A stretch of DNA of 64,000 nt from Planococcus sp. MER TA 32b (GCA_023715185.1 JAMCAN010000001.1:62001-126000), one strand, 5' to 3'; shown: positions 36,207 to 45,452, counted from the stretch's first letter. Made by a program: numbers and translations. The notes: a model not told the origin generated them from the sequence alone.

Positions 36207-36319
36207 ACTTCTTATTTCTCAGCCACACGTTCTGGCTGCAAGAATTAGCACCGTGTCCATCGCTGGACCGGTTGCCGGGCTTCGTAGGGCTTGTCCCTCC
36301 ACCTGCTCTAAATAAGAAT
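36207..36319 (-). promoter_or_regulatory. SAM-I riboswitch (S-box) of mtnWXBD
   Basis: On the minus strand: TTCTTATTTAGAGCAGGTGGAGGGAC in two blocks, CCCGGCAACC, GGTGCTAATTC and a closing CAGAACG..CTGAG..AATAAGAAG strand. SAM binding should favour the terminator at 36165, so the operon is on when SAM/methionine is low. Confidence 0.97.
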
Positions 36320-36356
36320 TGGATATTCGGTTGGTTGTTGCAATAAAGTAATTCTG

Positions 36357-36385
36357 ATTATTCCATGTGCGAAGAATTCTGTCAA
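36357..36385 (-). promoter_or_regulatory. Putative sigma-A promoter of mtnWXBD
   Basis: On the minus strand TTGACA, 17 nt, AATAAT, ending about 38 nt before the riboswitch. Confidence 0.7.
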
Positions 36386-36442
36386 CAAGGAATTGTGAGA
36401 AAGTTTTTTGGGGGGAGATGCCAGTGGTAAAACTGCATAGAT

Positions 36443-36496
36443 GGAAGTGAGCGGCTCGACGCTCACGGACCCGGCAGTTTGCGCAGCAAACTGTAG
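36443..36496 (+). repeat. Tandem hairpins before a phased array
   Basis: GTGAGCG, loop, CGCTCAC (36447-36466) followed by CAGTTTGC, loop, GCAAACTG (36475-36493), then the array at 36540. There is no T tract, so it does not look like a plain terminator. Confidence 0.6.
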
Positions 36497-36537
36497 GCGA
36501 TTAGAAGTTTGGTGTGGAGTGGGCGGTGGACGGGCTC

Positions 36538-36632
36538 CGGACAGTAAACAGGCCGATCGGGACAGTATTTTCGTTTTGCGGACAGTATTTTGAGAATGCG
36601 GACAGTATTTTAGTGATTCCGGACAGTAAATC
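36538..36632 (+). repeat. Phased array, core CGGACAGTATTTT (5 units)
   Basis: GGACAGTA cores have their GACAG at 36540, 36561, 36581, 36601 and 36622, spacing 20-21 nt with variable spacers. The core differs by one base from GGAAAGTATTT at 30371. It lies between the two divergent SAM-riboswitch operons. The open frame 36514-36780 is not coding, since the units fall in different frames. 36640-36845 shows no gene. Confidence 0.85.
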
Positions 36633-36846
36633 CTTAATTTGGAAATTCAATTTGTTTGAAAATGAAAAATCAGCAGTCCAACGAGGCAAATCTCGTCCGA
36701 AATCGCTGATTCGCCTCAAATCCACCGTCAGAAAACGGCGACACCTTCAATCGACGACCATTTTCACCAAAAACAGGTGAAATCACGACCGAAATCGGCT
36801 GCCACTTCAAAAAGACACGCCAAAAACAACCCAAAACCACCAAAAA

Positions 36847-36927
36847 AGAATGGAAAAGCCTTCGCCGCCAGCGAAGGCTCCTTTCAAACCCTTGGAAGTT
36901 TCCGCCGAGCGGAAAACTTCCGCTTAA
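36847..36927 (-). repeat. Tandem-hairpin element (minus orientation)
   Basis: On the minus strand GGAAGTTTTCCGC..GCGGAAACTTCC followed by GCCTTCGC..GCGAAGGC and TTTTCC. The two hairpins closely resemble those at 62181-62275 and, in layout, those at 46199 and 51655. Confidence 0.7.
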
Positions 36928-37062
36928 AGGGGCTGAATTTTTTATTTGGAATGAAGGGGGAAGGGCAAAAGCAGTCCGTCCAAACAGCAATTCTTTCATA
37001 AGAGCGTGCAAAACGGAACGATCAGCCACTATGCGAATTGAAAAATAATTCGAAACTTCCTG

Positions 37063-37092
37063 TTGACAGTCTATTCTGAACCGTGATAGGAT
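37063..37092 (+). promoter_or_regulatory. Putative sigma-A promoter of mtnKA
   Basis: TTGACA, 18 nt, TAGGAT, about 37 nt before the SAM riboswitch. Confidence 0.65.
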
Positions 37093-37128
37093 TCATCTCA
37101 TAACAAAAACCGCATATAAAACTTAGTA

Positions 37129-37284
37129 CTCTTATCAAGAGCAGGCAGAGGGAAATTGGCCCTATGACGCCCAGCAACCGACCGTAATACCTTCGTGAGA
37201 AGGGGCGCTTTATGCGCCGGGATGAACATCCCGCAAGGCACGGTGCTAATTCCACCAGATATTTACTTTCTGGAAGATAAGAGG
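37129..37284 (+). promoter_or_regulatory. SAM-I riboswitch (S-box) of mtnKA, with enlarged P3
   Basis: CTCTTATC..GATAAGAG forms P1; AGAGCAGGCAGAGGGA, CCAGCAACC and GGCACGGTGCTAATTCC are the conserved blocks. Between GCAACC and GGTGC there are about 55 extra nt that fold into three small hairpins (CCTTC..GAAGG, GGCGC..GCGCC, GGGATG..CATCCC), unlike the short P3 of the mtnW riboswitch. Confidence 0.95.
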
Positions 37285-37303
37285 CATGGAACCTCTTAAT
37301 TCT

Positions 37304-37337
37304 GCGCCTCTTTCTTTCGGGAAAGAGGCGTTTTTAT
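37304..37337 (+). terminator. SAM riboswitch terminator ahead of mtnK
   Basis: GCGCCTCTTTC, loop, GAAAGAGGCG, then TTTTT; the upstream GAGGCATGG..CCTCTT can form the alternative structure. Confidence 0.92.
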
Positions 37338-37359
37338 ATTGATTTTAGGAGGAAAAAAC

Positions 37360-38538
37360 ATGACAACTACAGCAGTATCCACATATCACGCATTGACGGA
37401 AGCAGAAGCCATCGCTTTGGCGGCGGGACTTTTTCCGGCAGGAACAGATCTGGAATGCCAGGAGATCGGCGACGGCAATTTGAATTACGTGTACCGGGTA
37501 AGCGACCGGGCAAGCGGCAAAGGCGTCATCATCAAGCAGGCGCTGCCTTATGCCAAAGTGGTGGGCGAAAGCTGGCCGCTGACATTGAAGCGTGCGGCGA
37601 TCGAAGCTGCGGCGTTACGTAAGCACGGTGAATATGCGACTGGACTCGTGCCGGAAGTGTATGGCACGGATGAAGAATTGGCGTATACGATTATGGAAGA
37701 TCTGTCCCATTTGACAATCGCCCGTGAAGGCTTGATCCAGGGCAAAAACTATCCGAAGCTTTCAACCGATATCGGGGAGTATCTGGCACAGACTTTATTC
37801 CATACTTCCGATTTCGCGTTGCATCCGTTTGAAAAGAAAAAGTTGGTTGCCGAATTTTCCAACCCGGAACTTTGCAAAATCACGGAAGACTTGATTTTCA
37901 CGGATCCGTTTTTCGATTATGAGACAAATGACTTCGAATCCGAACTGCGGCAGACGGTGGAAGCCATCTGGCGCAATGACCGCTTGAAACTCGAAGCGGC
38001 AAAATTGAAACGCAGTTTTTTGACGGAAGCGGAGGCATTGCTTCACGGCGACCTGCACACGGGCAGCATTTTCGCTGATGACAATGAAACCAAGGTCATC
38101 GATCCGGAATTCGCTTTTTATGGACCGATCGGCTTTGATGTCGGCTTGTTCATTGCCAATCTGATTGCGCAGAGCATTACGCGGAACGGCGAAGGCCGCG
38201 GCACAATCATCGGGCATATTGAAAACACGTGGCAAGTGTTCGAAACACGCTTTACGGAGCTTTGGGAAAATGAAGGCATTGAAGATTTCAAAGGCATTCC
38301 GGGTTACCGCGAAGCCGTTCTCGAAAAGATTTTCAAGGACACACTCGGTTTTGCTGGCTGTGAATTGATCCGCCGCACCATTGGCCTGGCGCATGTCAAA
38401 GACCTGGACGGCATTGAGGATGCAGAAGTGCGCATCGAATCCAAAAAACAGGCTCTCCGTATCGGGGAGACATTAATCTTAAAACGCAGCGAACTCACAT
38501 CGATTCAGGATGTGACAGCGCTTTTGAAGGAGCTGTAA
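37360..38538 (+). CDS. mtnK: 5-methylthioribose kinase
   Basis: MtnK phosphorylates methylthioribose with ATP, the entry step of the salvage cycle for imported or internally produced methylthioribose. This 392-residue APH-fold kinase has GDGNLNYVYRV (ATP loop), VIIKQALPYAK, the catalytic HGDLHTGSIF and VIDPEFAFYGPIGFD (metal Asp). GGAGG precedes ATG 37360. mtnA follows after 3 nt. Confidence 0.96.
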   Translation: MTTTAVSTYHALTEAEAIALAAGLFPAGTDLECQEIGDGNLNYVYRVSDRASGKGVIIKQALPYAKVVGESWPLTLKRAAIEAAALRKHGEYATGLVPEVYGTDEELAYTIMEDLSHLTIAREGLIQGKNYPKLSTDIGEYLAQTLFHTSDFALHPFEKKKLVAEFSNPELCKITEDLIFTDPFFDYETNDFESELRQTVEAIWRNDRLKLEAAKLKRSFLTEAEALLHGDLHTGSIFADDNETKVIDPEFAFYGPIGFDVGLFIANLIAQSITRNGEGRGTIIGHIENTWQVFETRFTELWENEGIEDFKGIPGYREAVLEKIFKDTLGFAGCELIRRTIGLAHVKDLDGIEDAEVRIESKKQALRIGETLILKRSELTSIQDVTALLKEL

Positions 38539-38541
38539 AGC

Positions 38542-39585
38542 ATGGCAATCCCATTATCGATCCAATGGATCAACAACCAATTGATCATTCTCGATCAACA
38601 AAAACTACCGCATGAAACGGAATATATCGCGCTGAATACGATTGAAGATGTCTACGATGCGATCATTACGATGAAAGTCCGCGGCGCACCGGCGATCGGT
38701 ATAACGGCGGCTTATGGTTTGGCGCTGGCTGCCCAAAAGCATGACACGGAAACACTGGAAGTCTTTCACCATTACGTGAAAAAAGACGCGGTCTACCTGG
38801 CGTCTTCACGTCCGACGGCAGTCAATCTGGCGTGGGCGATCGGCCGGCTGCAGCAATCCATCCAATCGGCAAAAACGGTTGCAGCGGCAAAAGCGGAAAT
38901 CTTAGCAGAAGCAAAACAGATCCATCAGGAAGACGAGGAAGCGTGCCGGACAATCGGCGGTTATGCGCTTGAATTACTGGAAGGCCGTTCGAAAGTCATG
39001 ACGATCTGCAACGCGGGCTCCATCGCGACAGCGAAATACGGCACCGCACTCGCGCCGTTTCATCTCGGCAAGGAATTGGGCCGAGAATTCGAAGTATTCG
39101 CCTGTGAAACACGTCCGGTATTTCAGGGGGCGCGCCTGACGGTTTGGGAGCTGCAGCAATCCGGCGTTGATGTGACGCTGATCACCGACAGCATGGCGGC
39201 GCACACAATCGGGGCGAAAGGCATCGAAGCGATCATCGTCGGCGCGGACCGTATTGCGGCAAACGGCGATACCGCCAATAAAATCGGAACCTTTAACCTG
39301 GCGATTCTGGCCGCTGCATACAAAATCCCATTTTACGTGGCAGCACCGGCGTCAACTTTTGATCTGCAGATTCCAAACGGCAAAAATATTCCGATTGAAG
39401 AGCGTTCAGCGAAGGAAATCACCCATATTGAAGGACAGCCCATCGCACCGAACGGCACAAAAGTCTACAACCCGGCATTTGATGTGACGCCGGCGCAGTA
39501 CATTACAGCGATCATCACGGAAAAAGGCATTATTCATCCGAATTATGAACGAAATATACCGGAATTGTTTGCGACAGTTAAGTAA
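38542..39585 (+). CDS. mtnA: Methylthioribose-1-phosphate isomerase
   Basis: MtnA converts methylthioribose-1-phosphate to the ribulose form. The eIF2B-like 347-residue protein has [37 protein letters not shown] (catalytic Cys), [21 protein letters not shown] and [19 protein letters not shown] (catalytic Asp). It is coupled to mtnK. Confidence 0.96.
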   Translation: MAIPLSIQWINNQLIILDQQKLPHETEYIALNTIEDVYDAIITMKVRGAPAIGITAAYGLALAAQKHDTETLEVFHHYVKKDAVYLASSRPTAVNLAWAIGRLQQSIQSAKTVAAAKAEILAEAKQIHQEDEEACRTIGGYALELLEGRSKVMTICNAGSIATAKYGTALAPFHLGKELGREFEVFACETRPVFQGARLTVWELQQSGVDVTLITDSMAAHTIGAKGIEAIIVGADRIAANGDTANKIGTFNLAILAAAYKIPFYVAAPASTFDLQIPNGKNIPIEERSAKEITHIEGQPIAPNGTKVYNPAFDVTPAQYITAIITEKGIIHPNYERNIPELFATVK

Positions 39586-39593
39586 GTTATATA

Positions 39594-39912
39594 GTCGATA
39601 TTCCGCTAAACAGCTTCGAAGACATTAGCCGACGCAATGCGAGGCTATGTCTTTGCGACGAAGCAGCGCAGCGATGCAGGAGCACGGGTTTTCACCTTCG
39701 TCCCCCTGGGAGTCTCCGCTGTTTTGCTCCATATCGTTAGGAACTTCTCTCAGCGACGGTGCGTTTCCGGACTGAGCGGAACAATAAGACGAGTGTTCTT
39801 CTCGGCTTATTGTGGGAGCTAAGGTGTGCCATACGAAGACGGCGCAACCTTTGCGACGAGCAGTGCGCAGGAGCATAATCTTTGCCCTGTCCATAGCACC
39901 GAAGCGGTATTC
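39594..39912 (+). repeat. Mosaic hairpin intergenic element, copy D
   Basis: It begins GTCGATATTCCGCTAAACAGC 9 nt after the mtnA stop, then the GACATTAGCC..GAGGCTATGTC cassette, GCTGTTTTGCTCCATATC, GACTGAGCGGAACAATAAG..CTTATTG, GCCATACGAAGACGGCG, GACGAGCAGTGCGCAGGAG and CTGTCCATAGCACCGAAGCGG. It carries the most complete 3' half. It separates mtnKA from the ABC transporter. Confidence 0.87.
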
Positions 39913-39958
39913 ATAGTGATTACAACAAAAATATTGCAAGTTAAGAAGGAGAAAACTC

Positions 39959-41044
39959 ATGAAAAAACAATCATTTTTAATAATCGCGGCTTTATTGTTC
40001 ATCAGTATTTTATTGGCGGCGTGCCAGCCGAAAGGCGAAACGGTGACGGAAGCGGAAACGGATTCGGACAAAAAGTCGGAAGCATCGGAACATCCGCTGG
40101 CGGGCAAGGAAGTGGCATTGATTCTGCAGCAGAATCTTGGAACGTTTTCGGCGCAATACATAGCGGGAGTCGAAGAACAGGTTGAGAGCTTCGGCGGTAA
40201 AGTGACCGTCTTCAATTCTGAAGGCGACCTGGCGAAAATGGCATCCAATCTGGACGCGGCCATCAACCAGGGAGCAGACGCGATCCTGATTGACCACGGA
40301 ACGAAAGAGGCGCTGAACCAAGGCGTTGAAAAAGCGGTGGAAAAAGGGATTCCGGTTGTGGCGTTTGACGCAGGAGTCGACGTGGAAGGCGTAGTTTCGC
40401 TTGAACAGGGAGACCAGCTGATGGCGGAACAGACGTTAACGAAACTGGCTGAAGACCATGACGGCGAAGCGAATATCGTAAAAATCTGGACAGCAGGATT
40501 TGCGCCGATGGAACGCCGCCAAATCGCTTACGAGCAATTTTTGAAAGACAACCCGGGCATCAAAGAAGTGGCAGCTTTCGGTGCTGCCACTCAAAATACA
40601 GCGCTTGATACACAAGCGCAAATGGAAGCGATCCTGAAGCAATACCCGAACGAAGGCGACATCACTGCTGTTTGGGCGGCTTGGGATGAGTTCGCTAAAG
40701 GCGCTGTCCGCGCAATCGAACAGGCAGGGCGCACAGACATCAAAGTTTACAGCATCGACATGAGCGATGAAGATTTGCAGATGATCCAAAAAGACGGCAG
40801 CCCGTGGGTGGCTTCGGCAGCGGTCGACCCGACAGATATCGGGCGCATCCAGGTGCGTTATGCGTACCAATTGATCAACGATGAACAGCCGGAAGAGAAA
40901 GTGGTGCTGGAGCCGGTATTCATCGATGCCGGTGAGCTTCCGGACGAAACGGTGACAACTGAAACGCTGAGCGAGCACATCGAAGGATGGGGAGCGAGCG
41001 AGCAAGGCTATACTGTCGACCTTCGTGAACTGGAAGGGGAATAA
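39959..41044 (+). CDS. Sugar-type ABC transporter substrate-binding lipoprotein (predicted methylthioribose)
   Basis: The signal peptide ends in a lipobox LLAAC (Cys about 22), so the protein is membrane-anchored and extracellular. The periplasmic-binding-protein type 1 fold shows AGVEEQVESFGGKV, LDAAINQGADAILIDHG, KGIPVVAFDAGVD and VWAAWDEFAKGAVRAIEQAGR, as in RbsB-like proteins. Its place after mtnKA, in a salvage locus, suggests methylthioribose or a related pentose as ligand; this is inference. An AAGGAG site lies 6 nt before the ATG. Confidence 0.85.
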   Translation: MKKQSFLIIAALLFISILLAACQPKGETVTEAETDSDKKSEASEHPLAGKEVALILQQNLGTFSAQYIAGVEEQVESFGGKVTVFNSEGDLAKMASNLDAAINQGADAILIDHGTKEALNQGVEKAVEKGIPVVAFDAGVDVEGVVSLEQGDQLMAEQTLTKLAEDHDGEANIVKIWTAGFAPMERRQIAYEQFLKDNPGIKEVAAFGAATQNTALDTQAQMEAILKQYPNEGDITAVWAAWDEFAKGAVRAIEQAGRTDIKVYSIDMSDEDLQMIQKDGSPWVASAAVDPTDIGRIQVRYAYQLINDEQPEEKVVLEPVFIDAGELPDETVTTETLSEHIEGWGASEQGYTVDLRELEGE

Positions 41045-41117
41045 AGAGGAACTTCATTCAATGGCAATTCCCCATTGAATGTTAGTTGATCCAATCGGGT
41101 TTTTACGGCCAGTCGAT

Positions 41118-41206
41118 CTCCCGCTTGGAGAAGCGGGAGTCATACTGATCGTTAAAACGGGATAAAGGAGTGGAGCCGTCCTCGGATTGGGCGGCTCCTT
41201 TCGGCG
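41118..41206 (+). other. Intercistronic hairpins between binding-protein and ATPase genes
   Basis: CTCCCGCTT..AAGCGGGAG (41118-41139) and GGAGCCGTCC..GGGCGGCTCC (41172-41201), neither followed by a long T run. They probably stabilise or partly attenuate the mRNA so that the binding protein is made in excess, a common ABC-operon arrangement. Confidence 0.55.
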
Positions 41207-41222
41207 AAAGGAGGGTGCAGAA

Positions 41223-42776
41223 ATGGCACAATTACTGGACATGCAGGCAATCGGCAAACGATTTGGCCATGTAACGGCGCTGGAAAACGGCCAATTGACA
41301 CTCAGTAAAGGCGAAGTCCACGCTTTGCTCGGTGTAAACGGAGCGGGAAAAAGCACCATGATCAAAATCCTTTCAGGGGTTTACGGCCAGGACAGCGGAG
41401 AAATCAGGCTGAACGGTGAAATCATTTCTCTGCGTTCACCCAAACAGGCAAAAGCACACGGCATTTATTGCGTTTACCAGGAAGTCGATACGGCAATTGT
41501 TGCGGATCTGACGGTCGCGGAGAATATCTTGATGGACAGTTTTGCATCAGCCGGCAGTTTTTTATTGTCGAAACAGAAGATCAATAAGCAGGCCAAAGAA
41601 GCGCTGGCTAAACTGCAGTCGGAAGAAATCTCCGTCACCCGAAAAGCGGGCACGCTCACTTTGGCGGAGAAGCAGCTGGTGCTCATTGCCCGGGCGTTGG
41701 TGCATTCTGCAAAGCTCATCATTTTCGATGAGCCGACAGCGCCTTTGTCATTGACGGAGTCGGATAAACTGTTTTCGGTCATCCGGAAATTGAGCAGTGA
41801 AGGCGTCGGCTGTGTATTCATTTCCCACCGGCTGCCGGAAGTTTTTGAAATCAGCGACCGGATCACCGTGATGCGCGAAGGGAAATGGGTCAACACTTTC
41901 GTTACGGCAGAGTCTGATTCAGGGCAGATCATTGAAGCGATGCTGGGCGAAGCGCTCAGCCACGAGTTGGAGCACCAGACGCATGCGACTGGCGAGAATT
42001 TACTGGATGTTCGCGGGCTATCTGATGGCGGCAAGCTGAAGGATATTTCATTGTCAGTGAAAGCCGGCGAAATCGTTGGTATTGTAGGACTGGTCGGAGC
42101 AGGCAAGACGGAGCTCGCCAAAGCGCTGTTCGGAGCAGCGAATTCCGTCAGCGGATCGGTGGAAATTGCGGGGAAACAAACCCGCATCAAGCATCCGGAA
42201 GACGCGATCCGGGCGGGGATGGCATTGATTCCCGAAGAACGGCGGAAGGAAGGGCTGTTTGTCCACGAAACGCTTAGGGCCAATGCCTCGTTTCCGAATC
42301 TGCGGAAATTCTCGACAAAATTGTTCATGAATAAAACAGCTGAAAATAAATTCGCGGAAGACATCATCGATAAATTGAAGATTAAAACCGGCGATACGGA
42401 AACGCCGCTTGTCCATCTGAGCGGAGGCAATCAGCAGAAAGTGGCTATCGGCAAATGGATGAGCCTCGACTCGCTGCTGTATTTATTCGATGAACCGACA
42501 AAAGGCGTCGACATCGGCGCGAAAGTGGATATTTTCAAATTGATCCGGGAACTGGCCGGAAGCGGCAAAGGCTGCCTTTATTTCTCCAGTGAAATCCATG
42601 AAGCGATCGGCATTTCCGATCGGATTCTGGTAATGTGCGACGGTCAGATCGTGAAGGAATTATCACGTCAAGAAGCGACCCAGGAAAGGATATTATTTTA
42701 TGCAAGCGGTGGAAAAGAAGAGCATATCAAAACCGAAAAACTCAATGAAAGAGAACGCAGTCCAGTTTCTGTTTAA
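41223..42776 (+). CDS. Sugar-type ABC transporter ATP-binding protein (RbsA-like, two domains)
   Basis: The 517-residue protein has two nucleotide-binding domains. The first has Walker A LGVNGAGKSTMI, signature LTLAEKQLVLIARAL (LSGGQ replaced) and IIFDEPTAPLS; the second has GLVGAGKTELA, intact LSGGNQQKVAIGKWM and LFDEPTKGVD. This is the usual RbsA/MglA pattern. AAAGGAGGG precedes ATG 41223. The permease gene starts within its 3' end (77 nt overlap). Confidence 0.9.
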   Translation: MAQLLDMQAIGKRFGHVTALENGQLTLSKGEVHALLGVNGAGKSTMIKILSGVYGQDSGEIRLNGEIISLRSPKQAKAHGIYCVYQEVDTAIVADLTVAENILMDSFASAGSFLLSKQKINKQAKEALAKLQSEEISVTRKAGTLTLAEKQLVLIARALVHSAKLIIFDEPTAPLSLTESDKLFSVIRKLSSEGVGCVFISHRLPEVFEISDRITVMREGKWVNTFVTAESDSGQIIEAMLGEALSHELEHQTHATGENLLDVRGLSDGGKLKDISLSVKAGEIVGIVGLVGAGKTELAKALFGAANSVSGSVEIAGKQTRIKHPEDAIRAGMALIPEERRKEGLFVHETLRANASFPNLRKFSTKLFMNKTAENKFAEDIIDKLKIKTGDTETPLVHLSGGNQQKVAIGKWMSLDSLLYLFDEPTKGVDIGAKVDIFKLIRELAGSGKGCLYFSSEIHEAIGISDRILVMCDGQIVKELSRQEATQERILFYASGGKEEHIKTEKLNERERSPVSV

Positions 42777-43737
42777 ATACGGAGCGATTATTCTGCTGAT
42801 TGCGATCATCCTGTATTTCAGCAGCATCAGCGACGCGTTCTTCAGCTACGGCAACTTCTCGGATATTCTCCGGTCGATTTCAATCGTCACGCTGCTGGCG
42901 CTGGGTGTCACATTTACGCTCGTCGTCGATGGCTTCGACTTGTCGGTCGGTTCGACAATGTCCCTGTCGACCGTCGTGACGGCATCGCTGATGGTGTGGT
43001 ATGACATGCCGCTGTGGCTCGTGCTCCTGTTGCCGCTGCTGATCGGTGTGGCGGTCGGACTCGTCAACAGCTTCCTCATCACGGTCATCGGCATCCCCGA
43101 TCTCCTTGCGACACTCAGCATGATGTATATCGTGGCGGGCCTTCACCGCACGTATACGGAAGGCTACTCGATCTACAATAATATGCCGCTGACTTCCGGC
43201 GGCACCGCACCCGGCCAATTGTCCGAAGCGTTTCTATGGATCGGCCAGGGCCAAATGCTCGGCCTTCCGGTGCCGGTATGGATCATGGTCATCATGGTGC
43301 TGGCAGCTTATGTGATTTTGAATCATACACGCTGGGGCCGCATCCTTTACATGACGGGCGGCAATGCGGAAGCAGCTACGCTGTCAGGAGTCAACGTGAA
43401 ACGGGTGAAGACTTCGGCGTACATCATTTCCGGCGTCTTCGCTTCGATGGCGGGCATCCTGTTTACGGCACGCGTGGGTTCAGGACAAATCGACGCCGGC
43501 GCACCATTGTTGATGGAAGCGGTCGCGGCAGTATTTGTCGGCTATTCTGTGCTCGGCGCCGGCAAGCCGAATGCGCTCGGCACGTTCTTCGGAGCAGCCG
43601 TCATCGGCATCCTGCTGAACGGGCTGACGATCCAGAACCTGCCATATTACGCGTTCGATATCATCAAAGGTGCGGTATTGGTTGCGGCGCTCGCGGTTAC
43701 GTATGTATATGCGAATAATAAGTTTTCGAAAAGCTGA
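42700..43737 (+). CDS. Sugar-type ABC transporter permease (RbsC-like)
   Basis: The 345-residue protein with about nine to ten spans has LGVTFTLVVDGFDLSVGSTM, GIPDLLATLSMM, ILNHTRWGRILYMTGGNAEAA (the EAA-like loop) and AVAAVFVGYSVLGAGKP, all typical of BPD_transp_2 permeases. It completes the three-part importer. The long overlap with the ATPase gene points to translational coupling; AGGAAAGG lies before ATG 42700. Confidence 0.88.
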   Translation: MQAVEKKSISKPKNSMKENAVQFLFKYGAIILLIAIILYFSSISDAFFSYGNFSDILRSISIVTLLALGVTFTLVVDGFDLSVGSTMSLSTVVTASLMVWYDMPLWLVLLLPLLIGVAVGLVNSFLITVIGIPDLLATLSMMYIVAGLHRTYTEGYSIYNNMPLTSGGTAPGQLSEAFLWIGQGQMLGLPVPVWIMVIMVLAAYVILNHTRWGRILYMTGGNAEAATLSGVNVKRVKTSAYIISGVFASMAGILFTARVGSGQIDAGAPLLMEAVAAVFVGYSVLGAGKPNALGTFFGAAVIGILLNGLTIQNLPYYAFDIIKGAVLVAALAVTYVYANNKFSKS

Positions 43738-43767
43738 AGTGTTTTGTTTGTAAATCTTCCTGAAAAT

Positions 43768-43819
43768 AAAAGAACGTTCGCAAACGTGTTGCCACACGTT
43801 TGCGAACGTTCTTTTTAAT
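43768..43819. terminator. Strong bidirectional terminator
   Basis: A perfect 19 bp inverted repeat (AGAACGTTCGCAAACGTGT and complement) with T runs outside both arms; it overlaps the stop region of the minus-strand gene. Confidence 0.93.
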
Positions 43820-44138
43820 TATTTTGTTTGTCTTCAAAAAAGTTTTTCTGCTCTTCCCTGCTGCTTACTTCAATGAAAGAAGGCAATAAAACAATAACTA
43901 TGATAGAAAGGATAGGAAACAAGCTAAATAATACAGCTCCTGGGATATCAAAGAAAATTTGAAGAAGCAGCGGCAATAAAACTATAAGAGTCAAAAAACT
44001 GATTTTAGTTTTGGACTTCTGTGTTTGGTATTGTTTTTCTCCGCAATAAGGACAACTCATTGCGGGATCCAGTGTTGTTGTTTTTTTAAGCGTCTGCTTC
44101 CAGCTCCATGTATTATGGCAATTGCCGCAAGTTGGCAT
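43815..44138 (-). CDS. Zinc-ribbon membrane protein (CXXC-20-CXXC type)
   Basis: The N-terminus MPTCGNCHNTWSW and MSCPYCGEKQY place two CxxC pairs 21 residues apart, the pattern of a small Bacillales family with a putative zinc ribbon. Two hydrophobic helices follow (about 45-62 and 66-88). 107 residues. ATG 44138 follows AAAGGAG; the longer frame up to 44249 lacks a site. Function unknown. Confidence 0.78.
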   Translation of the reverse strand: MPTCGNCHNTWSWKQTLKKTTTLDPAMSCPYCGEKQYQTQKSKTKISFLTLIVLLPLLLQIFFDIPGAVLFSLFPILSIIVIVLLPSFIEVSSREEQKNFFEDKQNN

Positions 44139-44447
44139 TTTAAAAACTCCTTTGAAGGAAAATTCATAATAATATTGCATCTCTGAGTTAATTTTATCAT
44201 AACATATGGAATAGTATTTCCAAAATAATGGAATTTCTGAATGCAGCATACAAGACCGTCAAGTCAGGTTCAACTCTAATTTATAGAACCTTTTATCGGC
44301 TTGCAGCTAAATGCCACTGGATTCTCATTATAATTTATCCTCCAAATTTATTTGAATTGAAAAGGCATTATAAATTTGAAAATTATTAAAGATTTATTAA
44401 CCATTTTAAGGTAATCTGAAAAGGCTAGTACAAAAGGAGTGTGACCA

Positions 44448-45452
44448 ATGGAATGCAATAACTGTTCAGTTGCTGAACTGAAATTTGATATCAAGCTTGA
44501 AGGCGAAGCGAACCTCTCCCTGATGGAAAAGGTCGTCAGCCATCTGGCACGCCGTGATATGGAAACTACAAGAAAAGAAAATAGATTGCTCCTGAATGAA
44601 CGTGGTGCGAAGGAGTTCCTCGATTTCTGCTTGCATCATATGGAACCGGCGAAAGTGTCGTTCCGGATCGATAAAGGTGAATGGAACAAGATTGAAGAGA
44701 TGGAGGAAGTCTTCAAGACGGAATGGATCGATGACGTAATCCGCAAAGAATTGCTGGTCTGCCATTATCAGCCGATCATCACAGCGGATGGAGAAATATT
44801 CGCGTACGAAATGCTGGCGCGTTTCCATCATGAAGACGGCTCAGTCATTTATCCCAATGAAATTTTCCCGGCTGCCAAATCACGCAGCAGACTCTACGCG
44901 CTCGACCGGGTCTGCCGGATGGCCGCTGTACGCCACGCCGCTGTTTTAAAAGACGTGAAGGCTTTTATTAATTTCATCCCGACATCGATTTATTCGCCTG
45001 CATTCTGCCTGCGTTCAACGACAAGCCTGGCCAACGAGCTGGGATTGGATCCGCGGCAATTGGTGTTTGAAGTAGTGGAAACTGAAAAAGTGGATGATGT
45101 CGATCATTTGCGGGAAATTCTGGCTTTCTATAAGAAGAAAGGATTCCAGTATGCGCTGGATGACGTGGGTGAGGGCTACAGCACCATTGAATTGCTGGCG
45201 GATTTGAAGCCGCATTATATGAAACTTGATATGCAGTACGTGCAAGGCGTAGCAGAAGACGCGGACAAACAGAAAACAGCACTGTGTTTTTTGGAGAAAG
45301 CGATGGAAGTCGGTTCGGTTCCGCTGGCGGAAGGCGTCGAAACGAAAGAGGATTTCGATTGGCTGAAGCAGCAGGGCTATCAATTGTTCCAAGGCTATTA
45401 TTTCGGCAAGCCGGCAAAAGAGCCTCAGGGAATTGATACCGTTCCAGCATAA
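44448..45452 (+). CDS. EAL-domain protein (probable c-di-GMP phosphodiesterase)
   Basis: Residues 85-325 form an EAL domain: CHYQPIITADGEIFAYEML (EML in place of EAL), FINFIPTSIY (metal Asn), LVFEVVETEK (Glu), YALDDVGEGYS (DDxG), HYMKLDMQYVQG (Lys) and PLAEGVETKED (Glu). Nearly all catalytic residues survive, so activity against c-di-GMP is plausible. The first 85 residues, with CNNCS, are unlike known sensor domains. AAAAGGAGTG precedes ATG 44448. Predicted soluble, monocistronic. Confidence 0.85.
   Translation: MECNNCSVAELKFDIKLEGEANLSLMEKVVSHLARRDMETTRKENRLLLNERGAKEFLDFCLHHMEPAKVSFRIDKGEWNKIEEMEEVFKTEWIDDVIRKELLVCHYQPIITADGEIFAYEMLARFHHEDGSVIYPNEIFPAAKSRSRLYALDRVCRMAAVRHAAVLKDVKAFINFIPTSIYSPAFCLRSTTSLANELGLDPRQLVFEVVETEKVDDVDHLREILAFYKKKGFQYALDDVGEGYSTIELLADLKPHYMKLDMQYVQGVAEDADKQKTALCFLEKAMEVGSVPLAEGVETKEDFDWLKQQGYQLFQGYYFGKPAKEPQGIDTVPA

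Noticed and set aside
36514..36780. 88-codon open frame over the GGACAGTATTTT array
   Set aside because: Units fall into different frames, composition is unlike neighbours and no start signal exists.
36640..36845. Possible further degenerate repeats (CCGAAATCG near 36698 and 36790)
   Set aside because: Only two weak similarities with irregular spacing; not enough to call an array.
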